DNA from: Cladopsammia gracilis
Lineage: Eukaryota > Cnidaria > Anthozoa > Scleractinia > Dendrophylliidae
Direction: 5' to 3'
Assembly (NCBI GenBank): GCA_022457155.1
Contig: JAJGOT010000418.1
Location: 696,001-760,000, forward strand
Length of the DNA: 64,000 nucleotides
Shown here: one piece after another, positions 1 through 12,100 of the stretch
Layout: each line of letters begins with the position of its first letter
Numbering within the stretch: position 1 is the first letter of the stretch
Notes under the pieces: model-generated
Databases searched by the model: none
Told to the model about the DNA's origin: nothing
What the model saw: the letters and a program-made list of their open reading frames with translations, nothing else
Translations under genes and position numbers: made by a program

Positions 1-1560
1 AAATCACAGGTTTTTACACCGACACAAACCCAAACATTTTTTTAGCAAACAATATAACACACATTCTGAGCTGACATAACCAGTGAACAAAAGGCTTTTA
101 GTTCTCTTATTCTGCATGCCATGTATACAAACAAAACATATTCTCAGTGTATACAATGTTTGTCAGTTTGCAATCGATGCGCGAAAAAAAAAAATAGATA
201 AGCAAAACACCTTGACGATATTATTGAGTTCGCCACACAAAACTTTAAAAAATAAATAAATAAATGAAACAAAATTAAAAAAAAAAAAAAAATCTTTCTT
301 TTTATGAAACCTCTCTCTCAAATAAAAGTGAATAAACCACAAGGGAGTCGTAATCTCTGCTCATCCTCGGGTAAAAACCTGACAAACTCACGAGTGACAT
401 AAAAGAAAGAAAACAAAAGGTATAAAACAATAGAGTCAACTGGGAATGTCAGATCACAAAGGTAAAAAAACAAAGAAAAAAGTCACAGGTTTTTTACACC
501 GAGACAAACCCGTAATCTCCTATTTGGTCTCCCTGGGAAAATTGTCGCGGCATTTGTTAAGAATGAAGTCATCACAGGTGCATGAAATAGACGCAATGAG
601 ACACACCCATATCTAATTACTTTCCCGACCTTTTATTCCGAGTGTCAAGCAAACATATAACACACACAATATGACATATTCAGTGAACAGAAGCCGTTGT
701 TTTGCAATCGGTCTGTGAAATAATGAACAAAACATGTTTACTGCGATAGGATTTTACCGCCTTGAATTTCAAAACGCTTTCATTATCTTAATTATTTATT
801 CTGCATGTCTGTCAAGCATACAAACAGAACACATTCTGAGATATACAGTACATCGGAGCGCCAAAAAAAAAATAAAGCACAACAAGTTTACGATATTACT
901 GAGCTTACCACCCAAAATTTCAAAATCTTTCCTTGTTTGAAAACCTTTCTCTCAAATAAAAGTAAATAAATCATAAGGGTGTCGTAATCTCTTATGTGGT
1001 CTCTCCAGGAAAATTGTCACGGCATTCGTTAAGAATAACGTCATCACAGGTGCATGAATAGACACAATGAGACACACCCATATCTAATTACTCTCCCGAC
1101 CTTTTATTCCGAGTGTCAAGCAAACATATAACACACACAATATGACATATCCAGTGAACAAAAGCCGTTGTTTTCCGAACAGTCTGTGTAATAATGAGCA
1201 AAAGATGTTTACTGGCATAGGAGTTTTCCGCCTTGAATTCCAAAACGCTTTCATTATCTTTATTCTTTTACTTTCATGTTAAACATACAAACAAAACACA
1301 TTGTGAGATATACAGTATATCGGAGCGCCCAAAAAATTAAAGCAGAACACGTTTACGATATTACTGAGTTTATCACCCAAAATTTCAAAATCGTTTCTTT
1401 TAGGAAACCTTTCTGTGAAATAAAAGTGAATAAATCACAAGGGTGTCGTGATCTCCTATTTGGTCTCCCTGGGGAAATTGTCACGGCATTTGTTAAGAAT
1501 GCAGTCATCACAAGCACATGAAATAGACGCAGTATATCCCAATACAGAATCAAGGAATCA
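1..1560. repeat. Three degenerate tandem copies of a ~475-600 bp unit
   Basis: The segment starting near 601 (ACACACCCATATCTAATTAC, then a CTTTTATTCCGAGTGTCAAG stretch) recurs from 1074 at a spacing of about 473 bp. A more diverged and longer copy runs from about 37 to 600. Each copy carries the same order of landmarks: ACATATAACACACA, CAGTGAACA, CATACAAACA and a GGTCTCC...GGGAAATTGTC block. The small ORFs in the region are shared between copies only because the repeat is. No conserved coding signal is visible, so this is non-coding tandem repeat. Confidence 0.8.
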
Positions 1561-1740
1561 TTGTTGTATTATCTGACTTGTCAAATATACAATTAACAAA
1601 AGCTGTTGATTGCGACTACGGGTCTACCGGCGAGTATTATGTAACTGGAGTATGATGCATTATTCGTGTTTACTTTCACACACCTTATTTCGTGTGTTTT
1701 ATCACATCTAACTATATATATATTTGAACTCACATGTTCG

Positions 1741-2615
1741 ATCACCTGTGATGTATATTAGTTGGGAGAGGACTTGGTGAACTTTCAAGGTTAGTCTCAG
1801 TCTTTGAAAAACTTTGTCTTGCCGTTTGCCGTGAACTGGAGCAAAAATATCGTTGTCTGCGCTCAGGGTATGCATTTTAATTTATATTACCAAGTTGGTA
1901 CTTGATATTTGGAGACCTTTTTGACGACAAAAGCACAGCTGAAAATGGCATTTGTAACCAACAAAAGAATTAGACCGGTTTCGGAGGGGAAGAAAATGTC
2001 CGGCGTTTTTGGGAACGAAATAATGTCAGCCAGGAATATCGGAAAAGAGAAAGCAGCTAATAAATTCGTGGGATAAGATTCCTTTCTCTAAAATTTTCTG
2101 CCGCTGCAGAAATATTCAGCTTGAAGAACAGAAAATCTCAAGCTGCTTTAGCTGTCGCATAGTTTCCTTTAAAGGCCCTAAAATGATACGGAAAAACAAT
2201 ACAACGCCATTCCAACCGTTCTCCTAAGCGAGTTGCTGTCATACTCCTTGTACTTTTATGAGTTCTGTCTTGGCGTACCACCAAACAAGTGAATTCACTT
2301 TGTTTTCTTTTTGTATTTTAGATATTGTGTCATCTGTGAGGTGTGTTTTAGGAGGACGTGGTCAACTTCAAATTGTAGTTTCAATCTTAAGAGGGACTTT
2401 GTCCTTGTCGTTTGTCGGGAACTGGAGCAGAATATCGATGTCAACATTCAAGGTATGTATTTTAAGTTACAAGCCGACTTAGTAGTAATATATTTGGAGA
2501 ACTTTCTAAACACAATAGCGCAGCTGAAAACGACATTTCTATCGCTAAACAAGGGTTTTTCTTTGTTTCCTTTTTGTATTTGAGATTTTGTGTCCGTGTG
2601 GTGCATTGTTTTAAT
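1741..2615 (+). repeat. Duplicated exon-like unit with splice-like borders
   Basis: About 205 bp near 1760-1965 recurs at about 2340-2555. Both copies contain a CTTTGTC-TTGCCGTTTG/CTTGTCGTTTG block, a GAACTGGAGCA block, and then a GTATG(C/T)ATTTTAA sequence that looks like a 5' splice donor. A polypyrimidine-AG stretch (near 2299-2322) precedes the second copy and is repeated in decayed form at 2562-2613. The layout resembles tandemly duplicated exons on the plus strand, but the reading frames are not shared convincingly, so no gene is called. Confidence 0.45.
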
Positions 2616-2995
2616 CTATTGTTGTTGTTGTGTACCGGTAAATTACGACAGAACCTTTCGCGGGGATTAGAATTCGCCTAAATTTGTTGGCTAAATTTCG
2701 CGGGTAAATTTTTCGCAATATTCTGTTAGTCAAGGTAGAAATGAAAGTAACCGTTATTTGATTTAAGAAGCATAAATTCTCCCTTCCCCGCACCAAAATA
2801 CTAAGTTAAGAAACTATCGTGCATGCTTCGTCGGTGCGACCCTTTATAACCCGACAACAGGCAACTTGTTTTTACCTCAGTCGCACTTTGGTGCATGTGT
2901 ATTTCTAATAAATTTTGGCGCTTTATCTTTTTCTTTCCGTGGATTAGTTTTTGCGAACTTTGGCAAAGAAATTTAATCCCGTACGATAGGAGTGG
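2616..2995. other. No gene seen
   Basis: AT-rich sequence with a short TTG microsatellite near 2621. I see no conserved ORF or repeat border here. Confidence 0.5.
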
Positions 2996-3110
2996 AAGTT
3001 AAATTTTTAGTACATACATACATAACTTTATTTAATCTCGAATTTTTAGAGTAGCTCTATTGAGCTAATATCGTCCAGAAAAATACATAAATCAGAATAA
3101 AAATACCTTA
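2996..3110 (-). mobile_element. 3' end of a LINE (CR1/L2-like tail)
   Basis: A short CATA microsatellite runs directly into ACTTTATTTA and an AGAGTAGCTCTATTGAGCTA block. Read on the minus strand this is a LINE 3' UTR ending in a simple repeat. The same CATA...ACTTTATTTA arrangement ends the clearer LINE at 21037-21905. No coding part remains, so the family is inferred from the tail only. Confidence 0.45.
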
Positions 3111-3451
3111 AAATACAAATAATCAAGAATAAAACTAACAGCTTACATGCATGCAATTGATAATATAATTGAGATGTATTTCGGAGATCTTCAGTTTGTT
3201 TGAATATTTTGAAAAGAAACTGCCATTAACCGATGGACACTAAAATATAATAGTTTGATCCCAGTTCGGTCATTTTACTCTTCAGTTGTTGTTCCATCGT
3301 CATGTGGTAATCCCATACCACAGGGAACCCAAACGCTGTATTAGCTGTATTAGTCGCCATTTTTATAGCACATCTCGCAGTTATAAACCCTCTAATACTA
3401 TAGCCAAAAATACGTTAGGTTGCAAAACTCGGGGTGTAACCTGTTATTTAA

Positions 3452-3902
3452 GTAACAATGCGTGTAAGAACTAGGCAATCCTCTATTGTTCTGCGGCATT
3501 TCGCTTTCCCCCCATACGATTGTTTAGATCTTCTTACTGATAATGCATCAACCTATGGACAACACGTTTTTGAAATAAAATGTATTGAAACTTTATTTTA
3601 AAGCGATATTTCTTTTGTGTTACAAGATTTTATCCAATCATGAGACTCCAAAACAATGGCCAAGAAAGGCTTCTAATTTTCCATGTTTCCCACATAGACA
3701 TTTTGCTGCATTAAAACTCAGAATAGTTTTCACTAAAAGGGAATCAATAACTAAACTAGAGAGAAATAAATGCGCTACCTGATGAAGTAACAGTAGATTT
3801 TCATGTTTTAGCCAATGAGGTGGACCGTTCCAACACTATCACAATTAACACCTTTCTGCATTCTTTGCCGTTGGGTTGCCTAGTTCTTATTAGGACCATT
3901 AC
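3452..3902 (-). mobile_element. 451-bp TTAA-flanked MITE, copy 1
   Basis: The element lies between TTAA at 3448-3451 and TTAA at 3903-3906. Its ends form terminal inverted repeats of about 30 bp (GTAACAAT-CGTGTAAGAA-TAGGCAA type). It is in the reverse orientation to near-identical-length copies at 23896-24347 and 26557-27007. TTAA duplications are typical of piggyBac-type insertion. The family name is inferred from the target site alone, because no transposase is present. Confidence 0.85.
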
Positions 3903-4023
3903 TTAATTGCAATCTCAACCAGGTAGCAATAAATATGCTGCAACGATCATTTTCTGTGCAAATGTTTATTTTTTCCGTTGTTTTCAGTACGATCTCACCA
4001 CAGTAAACGTTCATTAACAGACC

Positions 4024-4105
4024 GAACGAGTTTGCTGGTCGGATCAGGCCTTATGGATCATCATCGATTATCGATAAGGCCTGACTCTGCTAGCAAACTC
4101 GTCCG
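4024..4105. repeat. Inverted repeat (hairpin)
   Basis: Arms of about 31 bases (4024-4054 and 4074-4105), read from GAACGAGTTTGCTGGTC and its complement, flank a loop of about 20 bases. Probably a small foldback element. Confidence 0.6.
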
Positions 4106-4726
4106 TTTTCCAGTTTCGTTCCAATTCAAACGTGCTTATTCAATTTGAGGCTTTGTGAAAACCGAGTGATTAATTGGTAACATTTGTTACCACCCTGGGC
4201 TATTACTTACATTTCAAGCCATTTCCGAAGACCGTATTTTTCACATTTTCTCGGAGGGCATACCCCTAGCACTCCTAGTTGAATTACACTTTGATGCAAA
4301 TGTATCCTGTCATACTGCGGAAACTTTCTAATAGTGCTTTTTAGCGTTCAACATTTGAAATTTTTGGATCGTTTTAGCTTCTTCGTGTAAATATTTTTCC
4401 ACGTTTTCTTAATTTACAGATGGAAGTTTGGAAAGAATTATGACATGACATACCCAGAAAGAATGGATGTCAGGTGATCAATAAGGGATCTCTCCACTTG
4501 AGAAAAGGTTCGTTTTAAGAAAGCCTTAAATAAAGTAACTGCCGTGGGGAAAATGAAATGTCAAGAAAAACTAAACTACAAAGAAGTAATACTGTAGAGT
4601 TGTGATTTAAATTTCACATTCGATGAGATTTCTTCCACAAAATTAAAGGCAGAACTACATACAGTGCAAACCTTATTCATTAATGGCGGCCGATTTATTA
4701 CTCGCTTTTTTGCGTGACATTAGCGC

Positions 4727-5060
4727 ATGCAAATTTATGCACGCATATTTTAGTTAATATCGACGACTATATGGCTTTCAGCCATGAAATCTCTCCGTGT
4801 GTTGACTTGAGAAGCAAAGCAAAGAACTACAGCGTACAATTGCGAAATTTTAAGACAATGCAAGGCGTTCATGGATGGATAGGAGCGTTTGATATTTGTT
4901 CGCCGCTTATTCCTGTGGGATTTGTTTCGGCAAGTTTTGTGGTTTAAAGAACTTACAATTTCCTTAGCGATCGAGCTTTTAAGTGTCGGCAATTGAATGT
5001 ATGGCGTAGTCTTACTTTTTAAACCGTGAATACGCGTAGCGTAATGAACGCGTTATCGGA
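4727..5060 (+). repeat. Outer part of left inverted repeat bracketing the virus-like remnant
   Basis: This segment matches the reverse complement of 27990-28346. Shared landmarks are GCAAATTTATGCACGCATATTTTAG, the AGCCATGAAAT and GACTTGAGAAGCAAA blocks, the TTCATGGATGGATAGGA block and CCGTGAATACGCG. The small ORFs across it are not conserved as coding between the arms. It is interpreted with 7095-7405 as the left arm of an inverted repeat around the element remnant, with about 2 kb of unrelated sequence between the two parts. Confidence 0.7.
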
Positions 5061-5167
5061 GACGACGGCAAATTCGCTCGCTCGCTCGATCCATCACTCA
5101 AATGTAAACTTTTTCCGCACATCTACGTTGAAATATCAAAATTTGGCCTTGATAATTAGTGAAATCC

Positions 5168-5250
5168 TAGGTAGTGTAGTGGGCAAACGAGAGCAATAGC
5201 GACGGAGGATGCCAAAGGACGTGAGTTCGGTTCTCGCCCAAGACAGATGT
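5168..5250 (+). mobile_element. tRNA-derived SINE-like sequence
   Basis: A TAGTGTAGTGG stretch resembles a pol III A box. GTGAGTTCGGTTCTCGCCC about 40 bases further on resembles a B box. Together they look like a decayed tRNA-derived SINE head. The cloverleaf pairs poorly, so a working tRNA is unlikely. Confidence 0.4.
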
Positions 5251-6844
5251 TTTTTCTTTATCGAACTGAAATTTTATTTCGTTTTTTGCGTTGGTCAAAA
5301 GTCTTTACATTCAATCCCGCCCCCCTCCCCTCCCCCAAAAAACCAGCAATATTGCTTTACCTTATTCACGGATTGGCTCGCAGGAGCCTTTAATTAAACA
5401 TACTTTTAAGCTTGTGTTTCTCCGTAAAAGCACTCAAAACACTCGGGAATCAATGCTGCAATGAGTTAGAGACGCCACGAGTTCAAGCTGTGTGCAGCTT
5501 CTTGTTTGTTTATTATTTCTCTTTTTACAATAAAAATTGTTTTGAAGTTGACACATGCTAACAAAGTTAAAGGGTCGAATAGCATGCACACAAAATAATA
5601 ATTCGGCTACCATTTATTGTTAGGCTCCATTAATCTAAGTTTTCTACACCAAGGCAATCCTGCAATACAACAGGCCACCCACAAGATACCTCAGATTCTT
5701 ACACAATTTTGAATTAAAGTTCATACTATGGGCATGCCAAATTTTTGCTTACTTTAACTGAGCGTGTGTTCGGACTTTTATCTTTTGGACATCAAACTTT
5801 AAACAAAAAAGTGTTATGCCACTAATATTTTGGATAATTTACCTGCTCGGGAGAAACTGCTTGAAGCAGTCCGAAGGCAACTGACTAATGCTCAAATTTA
5901 CAAATATGGCGTTGAAGTTTGGAAAATGTGCGAGTTTATTTTATTAGTTTTGCCATGTAAAGCATTTAAAAAACAACAATACATAACAGACTGAGAGTTA
6001 ACTCATGAACGTCAATGGCAACAGAACCACAACAGTGTTTAGCAAATTACATGCGGGGCCAAATTCATTAAAAGAAAAACATGTTACTCAGTCTATTTCA
6101 ATTTAATTACCAATAAGACTTGAGGCTCTTATATAATATAGTTAGATTTGTACACCTACAGGGTCAGGTTGAAGTGACCATAACCCTTCAATACATGTTT
6201 TCAGAATCAACTCTACGTACATTACATGTTGAATGGGGAAATATTTCTTGTTTTGAACATCGCCTTAGTAAGTTATAAAGATTTGAATTTACAGAATACA
6301 TGACGTCAACCCAGTTTTTATTTACTATACAGCTACTTGTTTTCACCTCCCGAGAATATGTTTTATGAATCAGTCGATTATCCACAGTTTATATGTGGAA
6401 TTTATCAAATTCAAGGCCCTGGAACATTTTGCATCCATAACGTAAATCACTCGTCGGTAATCTCGTCCAATTAGAATAATACATGTAGTGAAACCAAATT
6501 AAATGAAAGGTGTGGACAGGCCAATCACAAATCCTACTAGCGCCTGGCGAGTATGACCTTTGTTCACTCGTTTTTAGTTGGTTTGATTTTTACAGTTTAG
6601 CCCTGATCAGTATGTCTTTTAAACATCTACCCCTTTTGTATGAAATAAGAGCTTATTTATAGATCCGTCTGGCAAAGGTTGTGATTCATTTGTCCGTAAC
6701 GATGTACGCACACAAGGTTGTATTGAAAGGCAGATAGGCATCAAAACGCGTGTCTTGTTGAAAAATCCTTTTAGATCAATTTTAATGTTGCACCATAACT
6801 CCAAATGCGAAACATCTTTAAGGTAATTGTTGTTTATATTCGTT
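5251..6844. other. No gene seen
   Basis: About 1.6 kb separating the two parts of the left inverted repeat. It has only short shadow ORFs without recognisable domains. Its absence from the right arm suggests a later insertion or divergence, but no element border could be defined. Confidence 0.5.
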
Positions 6845-7065
6845 TACATCAAATTATTGTTATAAAATTCATTAATAATTCATAAGGAAAATACAAAAGA
6901 AATGAAGGTTTGTAAACCCCAATACAGATCAACTGAGTTGATGAATTATTAAACAGTAGCATTAACTTTTGTTACAGATCTCTGCTGAGCTCATTAGTAT
7001 GCATTAACTTTTCATACAGATCTCTACTCATTGTTTCATTTCATAAGTCCAATAAAATATTGGCT
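6845..7065 (+). repeat. Dispersed repeat, copy 1
   Basis: This matches 17776-18000 in the same orientation. Shared landmarks are ATAAAATTCATTAATAATTC, ATAAGGAAA-TACAAAAGAAATG, GAGTTGATGA-TTATTAAACAG and CTTTTCATACAGATCTCTAC. The second copy lies inside the fibre-like pseudogene. Confidence 0.75.
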
Positions 7066-7094
7066 GGATTCATGTTCTTGTTACGAAACGTATT

Positions 7095-7405
7095 CGTAAC
7101 AAAAGTAGTATAGGACTTGGCGGTACCAGATCAGTTTTGCAAAACTGATCTGATACCAATCTAAGTCTGTACTACTGCCAGCTGATGGAACAATCATATG
7201 ACACAATCAGATGAAATAATCAAATGAAACCGTATGTTTTCAAAATTAAAGAGCGTTTAAATATTCACATCATGGAAACAGGAAAAATCACTATAGCGTG
7301 ACATTCTCGGAAAACAGGGAAACCCCCTATGAAATGAAGTCATCAACTGCTTTTGTTTTCAAGTCATACGATACTCACGTGATTTTTTCAACCAATCAGA
7401 TTGCA
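7095..7405 (+). repeat. Inner part of left inverted repeat
   Basis: This matches the reverse complement of about 27635-27920. Both arms keep a 26-bp palindrome (7127-7152 here), a TTAAATATTCACATCAT block, a GGGAAACCCCCTATGAAAT block and a CAAGTCAT-CTCACGTGA block. It marks the left border of the virus-like remnant. Confidence 0.75.
7127..7152. repeat. Perfect 26-bp palindrome in left arm
   Basis: CAGATCAGTTTTG followed by its exact complement. The identical palindrome is present at 27881-27906 in the right arm. Confidence 0.9.
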
Positions 7406-7781
7406 GTAAACCTTTTTATAAACTTTTTTATAAACTTTATGCTAAACTTCACTGCAGTTTTTGTAAGTTACATTTATTGATTCATCTCAACTAAGGGTTA
7501 GGGTTATATGTGAATATTTCACATGTCCATTTTGTAAAAGTAAATAAGTGAAAATACTAAAATCAAAATAATATGTTGTGATAATAAAAATATCATAGAA
7601 AGAGAATAATGAAGTTTGTCGAAATTGTGGTTCTACTCACTCCATAACTTACATTAATCCATATATACATTTTCATGATCATATTTATAAATTCAGGAAA
7701 AAAGTGTATACATACCAAAATATCATATCGAGAACGTCATTAATAAATATAGTAATCGGATTCAAGTAAGTTTTCAAGACC

Positions 7782-8018
7782 GTGACAAAATATAAGAGAT
7801 TTGCATTAATAAACAATGTGTTACCACAAGTTAATGAGAATCGTAAACGGATGATTAGTATCGAATACATATTAATGCAAATATATCAGAAGCTGGGTTT
7901 GAAACATGACATTTTTCAACTTCCAAAATCAAAGAAAACATTGCAGTTTTATGTTAAATATTGGAGACAAATACATATATTAATAGGCGAACAAATACAA
8001 ACAATTATTAATAGTTAA
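7782..8018 (+). pseudogene. Conserved-looking small protein at left end of the virus-like remnant
   Basis: About 78 codons without an ATG start; the first in-frame codon is GTG and a stop lies just upstream. The product is basic and ends in a stretch around IFQLPKSKKTLQFY and WRQIHILIG. This reminds me weakly of the C-terminal part of VLTF3-like late transcription factors of Mavericks; that is a family-level impression, not a demonstrated match. It is convergent with the minus-strand gene ending at 8034. With the start missing it is probably a remnant of a longer gene. Confidence 0.35.
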
Positions 8019-8033
8019 ATGATTTCGTTAATT

Positions 8034-8495
8034 TTATTCGGAAGTGAATTTTTCATTATATTTTTTCTCTAATTTATCAATGGTAGGGCTATTGTCAGTG
8101 ACATAATTGTCAATATTATTCATCATTATGTGAAGAGAGAATTCATTGAAATCCCCAGATCTCATTGTATCTTTAATGTTATTTATAGGATGGCCATAAG
8201 ATTGATAAGCGTATGTGCAATTTTGGATTTTCAGGTCTAGGTCCTTATGTTTCATATAGCTATGTATAAGCATCGCAACAATACTGATGGCAATCAGACT
8301 AACCCCTGAGATAGCTATTGCAGATACCAGCCCCTCAGACGCAAATATAATTGAGGCACTGTTACCAATCAGTCTCCATCTTTTATCATACTTTGTTGCT
8401 TGTTTAAAAGTCCCAACATTTACAGTGATAGGTTTTATAGTAGTTTTAATTCGACTTCTTCGTCTTCTGTCAGTTTGTTTGATATATGGTTCCAA
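8034..8495 (-). pseudogene. Virus-like element membrane protein, unnamed
   Basis: Open for about 153 codons with no in-frame ATG at its upstream edge (first codon TTG). It is therefore probably missing its start through a frameshift near 8500. The N-terminus is strongly basic (DRRRRSRIK). Residues about 48-78 form a hydrophobic stretch (SAIAISGVSLIAISIVAMLI) long enough for one or two membrane passes. The C-terminal half is polar with a conserved-looking CTYAYQSYG segment. Its place beside the fibre-like and ATPase genes suggests a structural or membrane protein of the element. I cannot name the family. Confidence 0.45.
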
Positions 8496-8621
8496 TCCAA
8501 AATACTTTTTCTATTGTCTGTCATAGTTTTTATATAATATATTTGGATAACAATTATGTTTTAGGATTTAAAAGAAGACAATATAATACTCCACTTATTT
8601 CACCCATTAATGGGGATCTTT

Positions 8622-8911
8622 TTACCATCTTTGGCATAGAAAGGCAGCAATATGCGTATCCAGGCCCCTCTTTTCATAGTCGTCATAAAATCGTCCAAAT
8701 GCATCATGAAGAATAGCATGTTTAATCGAATATTGATATGTAGTGTTGCAAGTACATGAACCTGGTCCAATTAATCCAATGTCAGGATGTTTTTCTAATG
8801 TTTGGTTCATTGATGTTGGGTCACTCAAATAATTTTCATATAAAAATTGATATATCAAAGCTGATTTTATTATTTCATCTCTAGTATTTGAATGTAGAGT
8901 TTTTTGCTTAT
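8622..8911 (-). pseudogene. Unnamed gene fragment of the virus-like remnant
   Basis: About 95 codons open from a stop near 8912 to the stop at 8622, without an ATG. The product has a PGSCTCNTTYQYSIKHAILH segment with two cysteines and a compact FYDDYEKRGLDTH stretch. It lies just 3' of the fibre-like gene on the same strand, which suggests one transcription unit in the ancestral element. No family is recognised. Confidence 0.4.
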
Positions 8912-8982
8912 TCTAAAATCGACATTTACATATATCAATATATTAGATAATTAAATTGAATCGTTTTCAATTAATATGGTAA

Positions 8983-9172
8983 TTAAAAATTATTTTGGAT
9001 ATTTATTATGCCTTTTGCATCCAAAACATGAAAATTGACATAACCATCGCCATTGAGGTGAGCCACGCTTGTATAATTGACATCAATAGGAATGATATAA
9101 TCGTTGTGACTAAACGTCACATTATATTCATTTTTTCCATCTGTTATGGAACCAAATTTGAAATACACAGTT
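8983..9172 (-). pseudogene. Fibre-like gene, 3' terminal piece (after LINE B)
   Basis: Contains the C-terminal about 60 codons of the fibre-like gene, ending at a stop at 8983. Its upstream border coincides with the 11-bp target-site duplication AATACACAGTT (9162-9172). The same 11 bases recur at 12236-12246, where the same gene continues, so LINE B at 9173-12235 interrupts one reading frame. The product piece is rich in Asn, Asp and Tyr, as expected of a beta-rich knob-like end. The function is inferred from the upstream repeats. Confidence 0.6.
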
Positions 9173-12100
9173 TTTTATTATTATTTTTTTTATTATTCTG
9201 ACCTTTCATTTACAGTTACAATTTTACATTCACAAAATAGGTTAAAAAAGATAACAATTCGATATATTTAACAATCTTACGCAGTTACCCTATTTTCAGC
9301 TTAACAAATTAAACAATTTGAAATAATTAAACTAACTGAACCAAGCAACATAAAGTAAAAAAAAAGACAAACAGGATAGAAGGCAAATCGGCTTAAGATT
9401 TTTAAATTATTAACCATTCCTTTTCATTTGAATATCCATTTCTTTTCAAAAAAGTTTCTTATTTATTTTTCTTTCAATTTCATATTTGATAGCTATCTTG
9501 TTCTGATAACCTTGTATTTTAGGGTGTATTTGTTTTCTTCTGCAGTCCCACAAAAACAGTTTTCCGATAATAATAAAGTAATTGAGTAGTATATGTGAGG
9601 GGCAGTGTGTTGAAAGCATTCCAAATAAAACATTTTCCAAAGTCAGATGAACTACCTGATTTGACAAGCGGAACCAGTACAATTCGAAATCATTCCAGAA
9701 CTGTCTCGCATAAGTGCATTGATAAAGCAGATGATATAGCGTTTCTCGTTCAGCTTCGCAGAAAGTGCATAAGTCGTCAGCTCTAAAGCCAATTTTACAC
9801 AATTTCGTGTTTGTGTAGAGTATATTGTTAAGGATTTTATACTGAAAAGCCTTAACATAGGATTCAAGTGCGACAGAGTGAGGTAAAATGAAAGATTCCC
9901 TCAATAGATCATCTGAGATATTTAAGTCGCTTTTCCATTTATGCACAATATTAGGAGGCTGTGATTTCTTCATAACAAGTAAGGAGTAATAATCTTTCGA
10001 TTTCTTTTTCTTCACATCAAAAATGTTATTTATTTGAAGCGAAGAAGGCGTTAGTCTATAGATATAATCAGGATCACCTTTCAAAAAATCAGGTATCGAG
10101 TGTCGAAGACCTGCCCATTGTAGAAAGCTAATTTTTCTAACTTTATTTGAAACGTAACTAAAGGACTCATTAATATTCAAATCGAGCCGGAGATCGTGGA
10201 TGTGAGTGATTCCGGAGTCAAAGTATTTTTTGTAATAGATAGGCTTTTTATCTATTCTAATTTCTTTATTATTCCAAATAATATTTGTCCAATTCAAGTC
10301 TGTAGCGAAAGTTTCACGAAATTGAGACCACCATAGAAGAAGCTCTCGATAAAACTGGGAAGTGATTGTATAATCATTAACATCATAGTTACAATTTAAG
10401 AAGAACAGTCCTCCAAATGTTTTCAATTGGTGTTGTAAGTACCGCTTCCATGTTCCATCATTTGCGTTAAATATTCGTTTAAGCTATGCTAATCTTAGAG
10501 CTTTAACCATGCTCTCTAAATCAATCATTTTTAATCCACCTTCCCCATAGTCATTTATTGTTGACAGACGCGTTACTTTATCTGTTCCTTTCCACAAGAA
10601 TTTGAAAAGCAATTGATTCAATTGTTTCACCATCTCGTTGGGTGTAGGCAGAAGTGAGCATACATCAACAAATTTTGGAATTAGAAAGGATTTTATTATT
10701 GTCACTTTACCAAAGATTGAAAGACCTCTTGAAGACCAAATGTTGATCAGTTTTTTAATACTATCCAATCGTTCAATGAAATTCTTTTCTTTGAGCAGTT
10801 TTAAGTCATAGGTAAAATATACTCCAAGAGCTTTTATTGGTTCGGTTGGCCATTTAATTCCAAACGGTTGTTTTTTTTCTTTGGATGCTCCGATCCACAT
10901 AGCCTCAGTTTTTGTGCAGTTAATTTTAAGACCAGAAACGTCCTTAAAAACGTCCAACAATTCAAATAAAATTTTGGCCGAGTCCATATCCGAGATCACT
11001 GCAGTAGTGTCATCCGCGTATTGCAAGAGCTTTGTTTCCTCCTTCTCGATAGAAATTCCTTTTATGTCTTTGTTCTGACGAATGGCAATTGCAAGAGTTT
11101 CCACAACTGCTATAAAAAGATACGGCGAGAGTGGATCACCTTGCCGGACTCCTCGTTCAAGCACAAAATAATTTGAAGCAGTTCCATTATTCATGGTACA
11201 GCTCTGTATGTTTTTATAAAAAGATTTAACCCAGTTGAGAAAGTCTGGACCGAAATTAAAGGATTCAAGACATTTATAAAGAAAATCCCATTCTACACTA
11301 TCAAAAGCCTTTTCAAAATCAATAAAAATCATCATACCTGGAATATTCTCTTCAACAGTATAATCCATTACATCATAAATCGATCGGATCGTTTCGCCTA
11401 TAAATCGATCTTTGACATATCCTGTTTGATTGTGATGAATAATCCCTGGTAACACATTTTTGATTCTCGAAGCGATTACTTTGGACATTATTTTTGCATC
11501 TACATTAACCAGAGAAATAGGACGCCAGTTCTCTAGGAATGTACGGTCTTTTCCTTTCTTCTCAATAAGAGTGATAACTGCTTGTTTTTGGGAAGAGGAC
11601 ATCTCACCTTTTTCAAAGCACGCGTTTGCACATCTTATAAAACTATCACTAATTAGGGGCCAAAACTTTTTATAGAATTCAATAGGAATGCCATCATTCC
11701 CTGGTGTTTTGTTATTGTGAAAAGTGTCAAGAAGGCGAAAACATTCCTCAGATGTAATTTTGCCCTCACATGCAATTTTCTGTTCCTCGGAAAGTTTTTG
11801 TATATTTAATTCACTCAAAAACGTGGATCTTTTTGAGGCGATCTCTGGATCATTGTTACCAGTTTTATACAAATTATGATAAAAACGCTCTTGTTCCTTT
11901 AAAATGCTAATTGGATCCGTGTTAATTGCATCATTTATGTAAAGTTTTCGTATGTGCTTCTTTACATGATTCCTTTTCGCCAGATTCAAGAAATATTTTG
12001 TACTTTTTTCTCCGTGTTCGTGCCATCGAGCTCGTGCACGTATTATTATTCCTTCTGTTTTCTTTTCGTAGAACGCCTCTAATTGCTCTCGAATTGCATG

